From the NCBI GenBank assembly GCA_946612185.1, contig CAMOEP010000033.1:1-12841 (forward strand): a DNA stretch of 12,841 nt, read 5' to 3'. Source of the stretch: an uncultured Ruminococcus sp. GTDB lineage: Bacteria > Bacillota > Clostridia > Oscillospirales > Ruminococcaceae. Position numbers and translations under genes: made by a program. Below, one piece after another: positions 1 through 6,954 of this stretch. Under the pieces are notes generated by a model. The model ran no database searches. It was not told the DNA's origin and saw nothing but the letters and a program-made list of their open reading frames with translations. Numbering within the stretch: position 1 is the first letter of the stretch; each line of letters begins with the position of its first letter.

Positions 1-1364
1 GTAATTGCGGTATTCTCCCTGCCGGTCTTGACGGAATAGTTCTCCTCAAGGAAAGGCATTATGCTGTTCTCGATGTCCTCCCGGATAAGGTCGTACTTTC
101 TCGCCGCCTCGGAGTCGAAACCGGGCATACCTGAGCCGGTGAACATCGCCGGGAATACCACTATCATTTTCTCAGCTTTGCCGTCAGCGATAAGGTTGCC
201 GAGCATGGTCTGGATACCCATTCCGGGCATGGAGTTCTCGTCACCGAAAATACCGTGGAGTACATAGAGTACCGGGTATGACTGGCTTGCATCGTAGCCC
301 GGAGGCAGGAGGACGTTCATATTCTTGGTCATATTTCCGTCCTTGGAGAAGTAGGACTTCTTCTCCATTGTGCCGTAATCCACGCCGGGACGCATCTGGG
401 TGAAGTCCGCAGGCGCTTTCAGAACCATATCATTTGCGATAGTGTCCATGAGATCGCCGCCAATGGGAGTTACTGAAGTTGTGGTAGTAGTGACGATATC
501 CTGGGCGGTAGTTACCGGGACGGTAGTGGTGGTAGTCTGGATAACCTCCGGGAAAGCGTCTTTCTGACCCATGATGTACTTTGAAAGGAGAAGCACATCA
601 CTCATGGCAAAAGCGCCGTTTCCGTCGATATCAGCTACTTCAAGGTCTACAGCATTCATGCTGCCGCTGAACTGTTTTATAAGCAAATCTCTCGCCTCCG
701 TAAGATCGAAGCTGTTCACTTTGCCGTCGCCGCTGAAATCGCCACGCTTTTTCACAGTGGGAACATTTTTGCTCCCGATGCCGTCAACTACTCCGCCGCC
801 GGTGGTTATTCCGGAGGGAGTGCCGCTGTCGGCTGCGGTAAAGCTGTCGATATAGATATCTGCGAGGCTGTCGGGGGATTCAATACATACCGCAGGGTTC
901 ACAGCGCCGGAAGGGATAGTGTAGCTGACGTTTGAAAGGTCAGTCCACTGACCGCTTTTGACGCTTAACTCAGCAATTCTGTCGTAGATCTCCATGCCGC
1001 CGTTCTGGTACTGCAAGGTCATCTTGATACTAATGTCAGAGCCGTTTTTGTGCATTACTGCGGCGCTGAAACTGTAAGTCCCGCCGGGTCTTAACTGCGG
1101 CAGGCTAAGCTGAGCGCCGTTCCATTTTTCCATGCGTCCGCTGACCATAAGTGAACCCGTTCCGGAGTAGTAACTCTGGCTGTTATTGCTGAGAGTTGTG
1201 TTGCCTCTGGCAGACCAGTTGTCTCTGCCGCTGTCAAATTCTGACGAAATAATGGCATTTGCCGCATCTGCCGAAAGTGTTCCGGAAGCGCAGGCAATGG
1301 GCGATAACGCCATAACTGCCGAAAGCGTCCCGGAGGTGAGTTTCCTCATAGTTTCTTTGTACAT
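1..1364 (-). CDS. Secreted cellulosomal CE1-type esterase with CBM22-like module and dockerin (partial, 3' end missing)
   Basis: Read on the minus strand, an open frame of 454 codons starts at ATG 1364 and leaves the window before its stop. The start is supported by AAGGTGG about 8 nt upstream; the ATG at 1349 is an in-frame alternative. Residues 1-36 form a signal peptide (basic KETMRK, hydrophobic stretch, likely cleavage near SADA-AN). Residues about 41-180 resemble a CBM22/CBM4_9 carbohydrate-binding module. Residues about 207-266 are a type I dockerin with two calcium loops (FSGDGKVNSFD and ADIDGNGAFAMSD), which would dock the enzyme onto a scaffoldin. A Thr-rich linker spans about 276-298. 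From about 305 a CE1/esterase-D fold begins, with KKSYFSKDGNMTKNMNVLLP and YVLHGIFGDENS. The GxSxG nucleophile would lie beyond the left edge. The probable role is deacetylating or de-feruloylating xylan outside the cell; exact substrate specificity cannot be read here. It appears unrelated to the CRISPR genes next door. Confidence 0.88.
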   Translation of the reverse strand, partial: MYKETMRKLTSGTLSAVMALSPIACASGTLSADAANAIISSEFDSGRDNWSARGNTTLSNNSQSYYSGTGSLMVSGRMEKWNGAQLSLPQLRPGGTYSFSAAVMHKNGSDISIKMTLQYQNGGMEIYDRIAELSVKSGQWTDLSNVSYTIPSGAVNPAVCIESPDSLADIYIDSFTAADSGTPSGITTGGGVVDGIGSKNVPTVKKRGDFSGDGKVNSFDLTEARDLLIKQFSGSMNAVDLEVADIDGNGAFAMSDVLLLSKYIMGQKDAFPEVIQTTTTTVPVTTAQDIVTTTTTSVTPIGGDLMDTIANDMVLKAPADFTQMRPGVDYGTMEKKSYFSKDGNMTKNMNVLLPPGYDASQSYPVLYVLHGIFGDENSMPGMGIQTMLGNLIADGKAEKMIVVFPAMFTGSGMPGFDSEAARKYDLIREDIENSIMPFLEENYSVKTGRENTAI

Positions 1365-1394
1365 AAACCATTCCACCTTAAAAAAACAAATTCA

Positions 1395-1444
1395 GAAAAC
1401 GCTGAACATTCCCCTCAAAAATATACGTTCCGTCCAGCGTTTTC
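1395..1444 (-). promoter_or_regulatory. Perfect 10-bp inverted repeat in the esterase 5' UTR
   Basis: GAAAACGCTG at 1395-1404 is exactly complementary to CAGCGTTTTC at 1435-1444, separated by 30 nt. It lies between the probable esterase promoter and its start codon, so it would be transcribed as a leader hairpin. There is no following U-run toward the gene, which argues against a simple terminator. An RNA-stability, attenuation or operator role is possible. The pairing is seen directly; the function is inference. Confidence 0.5.
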
Positions 1445-1468
1445 CCACTACTATATCTTTATACTATT

Positions 1469-1497
1469 ATTTTATACTAACACATTCGTGACTACAA
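1469..1497 (-). promoter_or_regulatory. Probable promoter of the esterase gene
   Basis: On the minus strand TTGTAG (1492-1497) is followed after 17 nt by TAAAAT (1469-1474). Each box departs from the sigma-A consensus, and the surrounding AT-rich sequence offers alternative -10 boxes, so the exact position is uncertain. It would give a 5' UTR of roughly 100 nt that includes the inverted repeat at 1395-1444. Confidence 0.4.
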
Positions 1498-1548
1498 GTC
1501 ATTATTTGCGGAATCATTCATTTTTTCACCAATTGTTGCTTATTTTGC

Positions 1549-1572
1549 AGAATTCATTTAATTTAAGTGGTA
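1549..1572 (-). repeat. Possible diverged fragment of the right-hand leader element
   Basis: The minus strand reads TACCACTTAA, then AT-rich sequence, then TGAATTC. This resembles the middle part of leader element copy 1 (12271-12294: TACCACTTAA followed by TGAATCC). Only about 20 positions are similar, and the diagnostic CTCTTACCCTTTGAAAGGA block is absent. It points outward on the left of the CRISPR island, as the right-hand copies point outward on the right. Chance similarity in AT-rich DNA is a real possibility. Confidence 0.25.
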
Positions 1573-1628
1573 TTTACGGCACTCCATATAGACAATTGAA
1601 CTTTTTGTGAATTTTTCCTGTAAATTGG

Positions 1629-1657
1629 TTGACATATGTATAAAAATGTGTTAGAAT
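1629..1657 (+). promoter_or_regulatory. Sigma-A-type promoter of the type III effector operon
   Basis: TTGACA (1629-1634, perfect -35) is followed after exactly 17 nt by TAGAAT (1652-1657, 5 of 6 matches to TATAAT). Transcription would begin near 1664, giving a 5' UTR of about 27 nt. AAGGGGTGA follows at about 1676-1684, ahead of the TTG start of cas10. No other convincing promoter was seen before 8793, so it probably drives all five plus-strand genes. Confidence 0.8.
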
Positions 1658-1690
1658 ATTATAAGTAATACTTTTAAGGGGTGATACCAT

Positions 1691-3196
1691 TTGAGTGAAT
1701 CAAAACAAATTTTAGCACTGTATGACTGCCGAAGCAAGCAGGAATACATCTACCGGACTAACAGAATGCAGGAAATAACCGGCGGTTCTGAATTGCTGAA
1801 GGACGTTTTCAACGGCTTCTTCACCGACAAGAATCACGGTTTCAAAATAAGCTGCGACTGGGATAAGTATCTTTCTATCCCCGAAAATTATCTGGAAAAC
1901 TTCCGCCTCAGTGGATTTGACGCTGAGATAATCTACGAGGGCGGCGGCAACTTGTGCGTAATATTCAAGGACAAGGAGACTTACCTTAAAATAAACCACG
2001 CTCTTTCTGAACGTGCGCTGCGTAATTGCCCCGGAATCAGCATCATCGCTTCTCATGTGGAGATCGAACCGGGCGACGAGGACTTCGTTTCCGCCCGCAA
2101 AAAACTGTATACCCAGAACGCTTTGCAGAAAAACCTCAGCCCTCACTACTCCCAGTGCAGCGTGATGCCCTTTACCCTCATCGACCGCTCCACTTATCAG
2201 CCTATCGTGAAAAGAGATGCCTCCAGGAAACTGGAGCTTTCCTCAGAAAGTGCCGCTAAACGCAAGTGCTTCAAGGAAATCAATTCCGACAATAAATATA
2301 ACTTTCTCTACGCCGGCGAACTGGACGACCTTGTTACCCTGAAGGGTGAGGAAAGTCTGCTGGCAATCATCTATATCGACGGTAATAATATGGGCGAAAA
2401 GGTGAAAAATGCCACAAAGGACGTTTCCACCTACGCTCAGGGTATCGAAGCGCTCAGAAAGTTCTCTGTGAACACAAACAGGGAGTTTGTGGAGGATACT
2501 ATCCGGGCTATCGAGGAGTGCCTGTACGAACTCTACAGCAAGGCTGACGAGGATACTAAGCACTGCTACCGCTATCGCCCTGTCATCTATGGCGGCGACG
2601 AGATAAATATCATCTGCAACGCAAGAGCAGTTCCGGCTATACTCAACGCTTACTTCACTAAACTCAATTCCCCCAACGACAACGGCAACAGCGCTTGCGC
2701 AGGTGTGGCGATTTTCCATAGCCATGCGCCGTTCGCTGACGTTTATGAGATCGCTGAACAGTGCTGCGAATCCGGCAAGGAAAAAGCTCACCTCAAACCA
2801 AAGGAGCAGAATTTCATCGACTTCCACTACTGCCACGGCGGTATCACTAATTCTATGAAAACCGTCCGGGAAGTTCAGGAGTCCGCCCACACCGCTCGCC
2901 CCTATGAATTCTCAACCACCTGGCAGGCTTTCCTGGAAATGGGCAGGATAATCTCCACCGACAGGAATATGCGCTCAAACCTCAAAGAACTCAGCGAGGC
3001 AATAGTCAAGGGCGATTCCTACTTCATGGAACAGGTGGAGCGCATAAAATCAAGGGCTACTCAGTGCGAATTCGGCACACTTATTGAAAAGTATGACAAG
3101 ATAATCAAAAGTTATAACGATAAGAAATGTATCCAGGATATGCTCTACGACCTGGCTATCGTCTATGACCTGTGGTTCAGAAAGGAAGGTGAGTGA
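1691..3196 (+). CDS. cas10: Cas10, HD-less type III (III-D-like) large subunit with GGDE cyclase motif
   Basis: This 501-aa protein is the signature subunit of a type III CRISPR complex. The first palm domain (about 1-125) begins with a Cas10-typical stretch (ALYDCRSKQEYIY, then RTNRMQEITGGSELLKD) and carries GGGN at 84-87, the usual non-catalytic form. The second palm (about 222-380) has IIYIDGNNMG with D230, and YRPVIYGGDEINII with GGDE at 301-304. D230, D303 and E304 are the expected metal ligands for cyclic oligoadenylate synthesis from ATP. Residues about 400-501 form a helical C-terminal domain that should contact Cas11. The protein starts directly with palm 1, so the N-terminal HD nuclease found in many Cas10 proteins is absent. 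GGDE replaces the commoner GGDD. The start is TTG, supported by AAGGGGTGA six bases upstream; the next in-frame ATG (residue 26) would remove conserved sequence. It is first in the operon and one base from the next start codon. Confidence 0.9.
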   Translation: MSESKQILALYDCRSKQEYIYRTNRMQEITGGSELLKDVFNGFFTDKNHGFKISCDWDKYLSIPENYLENFRLSGFDAEIIYEGGGNLCVIFKDKETYLKINHALSERALRNCPGISIIASHVEIEPGDEDFVSARKKLYTQNALQKNLSPHYSQCSVMPFTLIDRSTYQPIVKRDASRKLELSSESAAKRKCFKEINSDNKYNFLYAGELDDLVTLKGEESLLAIIYIDGNNMGEKVKNATKDVSTYAQGIEALRKFSVNTNREFVEDTIRAIEECLYELYSKADEDTKHCYRYRPVIYGGDEINIICNARAVPAILNAYFTKLNSPNDNGNSACAGVAIFHSHAPFADVYEIAEQCCESGKEKAHLKPKEQNFIDFHYCHGGITNSMKTVREVQESAHTARPYEFSTTWQAFLEMGRIISTDRNMRSNLKELSEAIVKGDSYFMEQVERIKSRATQCEFGTLIEKYDKIIKSYNDKKCIQDMLYDLAIVYDLWFRKEGE

Positions 3197-3197
3197 T

Positions 3198-5189
3198 ATG
3201 AGCAGGCTGAAAATTACCCTCCGCTCCGACCTTTGCAGCGCCAGCGGCGACGGATTTTCCTCACTTATCGACACCGATGTTAGCTATGACAAGTTCGGTT
3301 TCCCATTCATCGGCGGCAGAAGGCTCAAAGGCTGCCTGAAAGAAGCCGCTGAAAATATCAACTCGCCCTTTATAAGCGAAATTTTCGGCACTTCCGGCAG
3401 CAGTCAGCCCGGTGCGCTGTCTATATCAGACGCAAGACTTGAAAATATCGAAAAACTGCGTGAGGAAGCCGTTTCCGACAATTCCCTCACCACCGATAAG
3501 ATAGTCTCGCTCTTTACTTACACCCGTGCATCTACCGCTATCGAAAATGATACCGCTCTGGAGAATTCCCTCCGCTTTACCAGAGTTATCCGCCACTTCT
3601 CCCCTTTCAGCGAGGGCGAGGAACTCTCATTCTTTGCGGACGTGAACATCGACCAGCGCTATAAGGACGAATTTAACTGCATTTGCAAGGCGCTGCGCAA
3701 TATCGGCTATAAGCGCAACCGTGGTTTTGGCGCTGTTTCCTGCGAATTCCTCTGCGACGATAACGACCGCTGTGATGTGAAGTTCGGCTCTGTTTCCGGC
3801 GACGAGCTGGAAATTTCCTACACTATCCGCCTGGACGCTAATATCATCATCGCTTCCGGCGCTTCTGACGAAACTGCCGACTTTATCCCCGGTACTTCCG
3901 TTCTCGGCTCTCTTGCAGGCGAATACCTGAAAACTCCCGGTAATTCGGCAGATGAGCAGTTTGAGAACATCTTTCTCCGTGATAACGTAAGGTTCTCGAA
4001 CCTGTATATCTCCGACGCTGAAAACCACGACTTCTTCCCCGTTCCCGTTATCGTGGGCAAGGTCAAGGGCGAGAGCAGCTTCTATAATATCCTCCGCTAC
4101 GATTCCAGCGACGAAGCCCGCATTATCAAGCCGATGAAATCCGGCTACTGCGACAAGTCACTCAATATCGCAAAACCACTCACCGAGACTATCTACCACC
4201 ATAGTACCGGCGAAAATTCCACCCTCTACACCCAGACCAGCCTTGGCTCAGGACAGTATTTCCGGGGAACTATTTCCGGTAAAGCTGAGTATATCCGCAT
4301 TATCTGCGACCTGATGAAGAAGTGGAACGTCCGCCTGGGCAAGAGCAGGAGCGCTCAGTACTCCGGCTGTACTATCACCGACGCTCGTCTTGACACCGTG
4401 TCAGAGTCTACCGTCAAGGTGGACAATGGCAGTCACTTCATCGTCCTCGCCCTGTCAGAACTCCTGATTCCCGATAATATGGGCGGTTACGACCTCTCCA
4501 AGGAGAGTATCCAAAATGCCCTGGGTCTGGACGGCATGGAGATAGACAAGGGACTTCCCCGTGTCTGCTCCGCCCTCAGATACAGAACTGTCTCCGGCTA
4601 TAACTCCACATGGAACTTGAAAAAGCCCCATATCCGGGCTATTGCTGCCGGTTCTACACTGGTATTCCAGGCAGACAAGCCCATGACATTTAACCAGATA
4701 CAGTACATCGGCTCTAAACAGAACGAGGGTTTTGGTAAAATTATGATAATCCCTGCTGACGATATCGCTGAGCAGTCCGGCAGCGGGATCAAGTCCCCCC
4801 AGACTACTGCTGATAAAGGTGAACTTGCAGGTCTTATCGCTAAAACTCAGCTTATGGAGAATATCCGCATGAAGGCTGTGAAGTTCGTTGAGGAGCAGAA
4901 AAAAGTATACAATAATCTGGAAAAGGCACAGGTAGGCAGATGCGTACTTATGGTAAAATCCGTTACCGACTACAAGGAACTCGACTCTATCCTCAACGAA
5001 AAAAGCAAGAAAGACCCGGAGGACAACAGCAAGTCCCCTTCAAAGCCTGCTATCATGAAAAAGCTGGTCGATGCGGCGTACAGCCAGCTATCCGGAAAGG
5101 CTGAGCAAGACCTCTGGAAACAGTATATGCTGCTTATCCTGACCCTTATCAAATACAGAAAACGTGGAGGTCAACAAAATGATAAGTAA
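3198..5189 (+). CDS. csx10: Cas7-Csx10(Cas5)-Cas11 triple-fusion subunit of a type III-D complex
   Basis: The 663-aa protein starts at ATG 3198 behind AAGGAAGGTGAG. An upstream in-frame GTG lies inside cas10 and is not needed. Residues about 1-200 form a Cas7/Csm3-like RAMP domain: LIDTDVSYD followed by FPFIGGRRLKG, with D25 aligning to the Csm3 slicer aspartate, and the Gly-rich loop NRGFGAV (174-180). Residues about 205-525 match Csx10, the Cas5-like protein of III-D systems: DFIPGTSVLGSLAGEYL (228-244), RLGKSRSAQYSG (379-390), GYNSTWNLKKP with AIAAGS (467-486), and NEGFGK (509-514). Residues about 540-663 are charged and probably helical, as expected for a Cas11-like small subunit, with a Ser/Lys-rich linker near 600-615. 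Such a fusion is the hallmark of the III-Dv complex described from Synechocystis. The Cas11 assignment rests on position and helical character, not a sequence motif. Its end overlaps the next gene by 11 nt. Confidence 0.8.
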   Translation: MSRLKITLRSDLCSASGDGFSSLIDTDVSYDKFGFPFIGGRRLKGCLKEAAENINSPFISEIFGTSGSSQPGALSISDARLENIEKLREEAVSDNSLTTDKIVSLFTYTRASTAIENDTALENSLRFTRVIRHFSPFSEGEELSFFADVNIDQRYKDEFNCICKALRNIGYKRNRGFGAVSCEFLCDDNDRCDVKFGSVSGDELEISYTIRLDANIIIASGASDETADFIPGTSVLGSLAGEYLKTPGNSADEQFENIFLRDNVRFSNLYISDAENHDFFPVPVIVGKVKGESSFYNILRYDSSDEARIIKPMKSGYCDKSLNIAKPLTETIYHHSTGENSTLYTQTSLGSGQYFRGTISGKAEYIRIICDLMKKWNVRLGKSRSAQYSGCTITDARLDTVSESTVKVDNGSHFIVLALSELLIPDNMGGYDLSKESIQNALGLDGMEIDKGLPRVCSALRYRTVSGYNSTWNLKKPHIRAIAAGSTLVFQADKPMTFNQIQYIGSKQNEGFGKIMIIPADDIAEQSGSGIKSPQTTADKGELAGLIAKTQLMENIRMKAVKFVEEQKKVYNNLEKAQVGRCVLMVKSVTDYKELDSILNEKSKKDPEDNSKSPSKPAIMKKLVDAAYSQLSGKAEQDLWKQYMLLILTLIKYRKRGGQQNDK

Positions 5190-6468
5190 TATCGAATACC
5201 TGAAACTCCGCTTCAGACTGGCTTCTCCCATGACTATCGGCTCTGGCGGAAATGCAAACACCGACAGCGACGTTATCCTTGACAGTTCTGGCAGACCAAT
5301 TATCCCGGCTACTGCCCTCGCCGGAGTTATCTCACACTTCTTCAAGGAACAGGACTGGCACGACACCGATTTCTGGGGCTGCATAAGCGACAATGGCAGC
5401 AAGCCCAGCCGTATCATTTTCTACGACGGAACTGCTGAAACTGCCGACCCTTTCATCACTATCAGAGACAGCGTTGCCCTGGAAAACAAGCTGCCTGACG
5501 ACGCTGACGGCAACATCATTCCCGGCAATAAGGTGGGCATCGACGGCGCTAAGTTCGATAAGGAAGCCGTGGAGACTGACGCTATTTTCTCCGCCCTCAT
5601 CGAACTCCATGACCCTACTGATACCGAGCGTGAACGTGTACTGCGCTCCCTCGCTGCTATCGACTGCGGCGTTATCCGCATCGGCTCGAAAACTACCCGC
5701 GGCTACGGTCAGCTTGATATCATCAGCCTTATGTCGGCTAAGTTCGACCTGGCGGCTGACCGTGATAAATGGCTTGGATTCGACCAGTACGACCTTTCAA
5801 GCGATAAGTGTTACTCCGACGTGGACGGCTTCCCGGACAAGTTCGCAAACGACCTGCCGGTGGACATAATATCCCTCACCCTTAAACAGGAGGGCGCTGT
5901 TTCCATTCGCTCAAATACTATCAAGGACATCTACGACGCTGACTATATGCAGCTTTCCACCAACGACGGAACACCGGTTATCCCCGGCACAAGCTGGGCT
6001 GGCGCTTTCCGCAGCAGATTCCGTGAACTGTGCAATGATGCTAAGTTTACCGATGCTGTTTTCGGTTACGTTGACCTGGTAAATTGCAAGCAGCAGAAGT
6101 CGAAGATTACTTTCACCGAGAGCCGTATCGAGAATTCTACCGAGAAACTCATCACCCGTACCGCTATCGACCGCTACACCGCCGGCACTAAAACAAGCGC
6201 CCTGTACAGCGAAATAACCCAGTTCGACGGCACTTGCACCCTGGATATCACCCTTATGAAAAATACTGAGAACCGCCAGAAAGCCCTGAACGTCCTCTCT
6301 GCGGTAATATGCGACCTGGACAGAGGTTACCTTGCAGTTGGCGGTCTGACTGCCGTGGGACGTGGACTTTTCAGCGTAACTAAGATGTGCTTCAACGGCA
6401 CTAATGTTACCGATGCCATGAAAAAGGGCGATATCAAGAATATGACTGGAGGTGCTGACAATGAGTGA
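5179..6468 (+). CDS. Cas7-2x: tandem double Cas7 (RAMP) backbone subunit
   Basis: The 429-aa product starts at ATG 5179, seven bases after GTGGAGGT, overlapping the end of the preceding gene. It contains two Cas7-like RAMP domains in tandem. Domain 1 (about 1-185) has PMTIGSGG, TDSDVILDSSGRPIIPATAL and the loop IGSKTTRGYGQ (168-178). Domain 2 (about 225-402) has DADYMQLSTNDGTPVIPGTS, WAGAFRSRF and the loop VGGLTAVGRGLF (387-398). D29 and D255 sit at the same distance before the I-P-(G/A) motif as D25 of the preceding protein and D33 of Csm3, so both domains may cleave target RNA. The family role is to bind crRNA along the backbone and cut target RNA at fixed intervals. The double-Cas7 arrangement next to a Cas7-Cas5-Cas11 fusion is characteristic of III-Dv. 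Slicing by each residue is inference. Confidence 0.82.
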   Translation: MISNIEYLKLRFRLASPMTIGSGGNANTDSDVILDSSGRPIIPATALAGVISHFFKEQDWHDTDFWGCISDNGSKPSRIIFYDGTAETADPFITIRDSVALENKLPDDADGNIIPGNKVGIDGAKFDKEAVETDAIFSALIELHDPTDTERERVLRSLAAIDCGVIRIGSKTTRGYGQLDIISLMSAKFDLAADRDKWLGFDQYDLSSDKCYSDVDGFPDKFANDLPVDIISLTLKQEGAVSIRSNTIKDIYDADYMQLSTNDGTPVIPGTSWAGAFRSRFRELCNDAKFTDAVFGYVDLVNCKQQKSKITFTESRIENSTEKLITRTAIDRYTAGTKTSALYSEITQFDGTCTLDITLMKNTENRQKALNVLSAVICDLDRGYLAVGGLTAVGRGLFSVTKMCFNGTNVTDAMKKGDIKNMTGGADNE

Positions 6469-6952
6469 GCAGAATAAATTCAACTATATCGCAAATTCCG
6501 GCGCTGCACCTGACGTAAACCAGACAGTCAGGGAACTCCTCCCCGACGCCGGCACGATGATACTCATGTACACCGACCGCTTCGAGGTATGCGATACCGG
6601 TGAGATCAGCGACATTCCACACCTGCTGGAAGCCCGGATATTCAGCGATATTGCGGAACTGAAGATCATGCGCCCCACTATCGCTGACCAGTTCAGCTAT
6701 CGCCTTATCGACGACAGCAAACTTACCGACAAAAACTACATTCAGGAGGAGCAATTCCTGGATATTGATAAAAAAGTTTACGATAAGTCACCGGACAAGA
6801 ATACTTACCCCACCACCGGCGGCGGAAGTTTCTCCCTGCCTGTCGAGAACGCTTGCAAGGTGGTTATCCGCAACTACATATCCTTCGACGACGAAGGCAT
6901 CGCTCGCATCTCTGATTTCAGAGTTGTGAAATTCCTGAAAGAAGGTGAATGA
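6461..6952 (+). CDS. csx19: Csx19, accessory subunit of type III-D CRISPR complex
   Basis: The 163-aa protein starts at ATG 6461, six bases after GGAGGTG. It overlaps the preceding stop by 8 nt, which suggests translational coupling. The central LLEARIFSDIAELKIMRP (55-72), and near the C-terminus VVIRNYISFDDEG followed by DFRVVKF, fit my memory of the Csx19 (TIGR03984) family found only with type III-D effectors. A low-complexity TTGGGS segment lies near 118-123. In the III-Dv complex Csx19 is a single-copy structural subunit; its enzymatic role, if any, is unknown. No nuclease motif or membrane segment is visible. Size and position between the double Cas7 and the Cas7-insertion gene support the assignment; a profile search would settle it. 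Confidence 0.65.
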   Translation: MSEQNKFNYIANSGAAPDVNQTVRELLPDAGTMILMYTDRFEVCDTGEISDIPHLLEARIFSDIAELKIMRPTIADQFSYRLIDDSKLTDKNYIQEEQFLDIDKKVYDKSPDKNTYPTTGGGSFSLPVENACKVVIRNYISFDDEGIARISDFRVVKFLKEGE

Positions 6953-6954
6953 CC

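Larger units (their letters stand above)
1365..1690. other. Divergent intergenic region between esterase and cas10
   Basis: These 326 bases are AT-rich and hold no convincing gene. They contain the leader hairpin and probable promoter of the esterase on the minus strand, a short stretch resembling part of the right-hand leader element (1549-1572), and the cas10 promoter and ribosome binding site on the plus strand. No CRISPR repeat-spacer pattern is visible. Confidence 0.8.

Noticed and set aside
1712..2890. Long minus-strand and alternate-frame ORFs within cas10 (for example 1712-2146 and 2243-2890)
   Set aside because: They are antisense or out-of-frame shadows of a well-supported gene, with no ribosome binding sites or recognisable domains. 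The same applies to similar ORFs under the other cas genes.
1691..3196. GGDEF-type diguanylate cyclase
   Set aside because: The GGDE motif is in a Cas10 palm context, with a second degenerate palm and RAMP genes in the same operon.
3165..3197. Upstream in-frame start of the triple-fusion gene inside cas10
   Set aside because: AAGGAAGGTGAG directly precedes ATG 3198, and the extra residues are only cas10 sequence in another frame.
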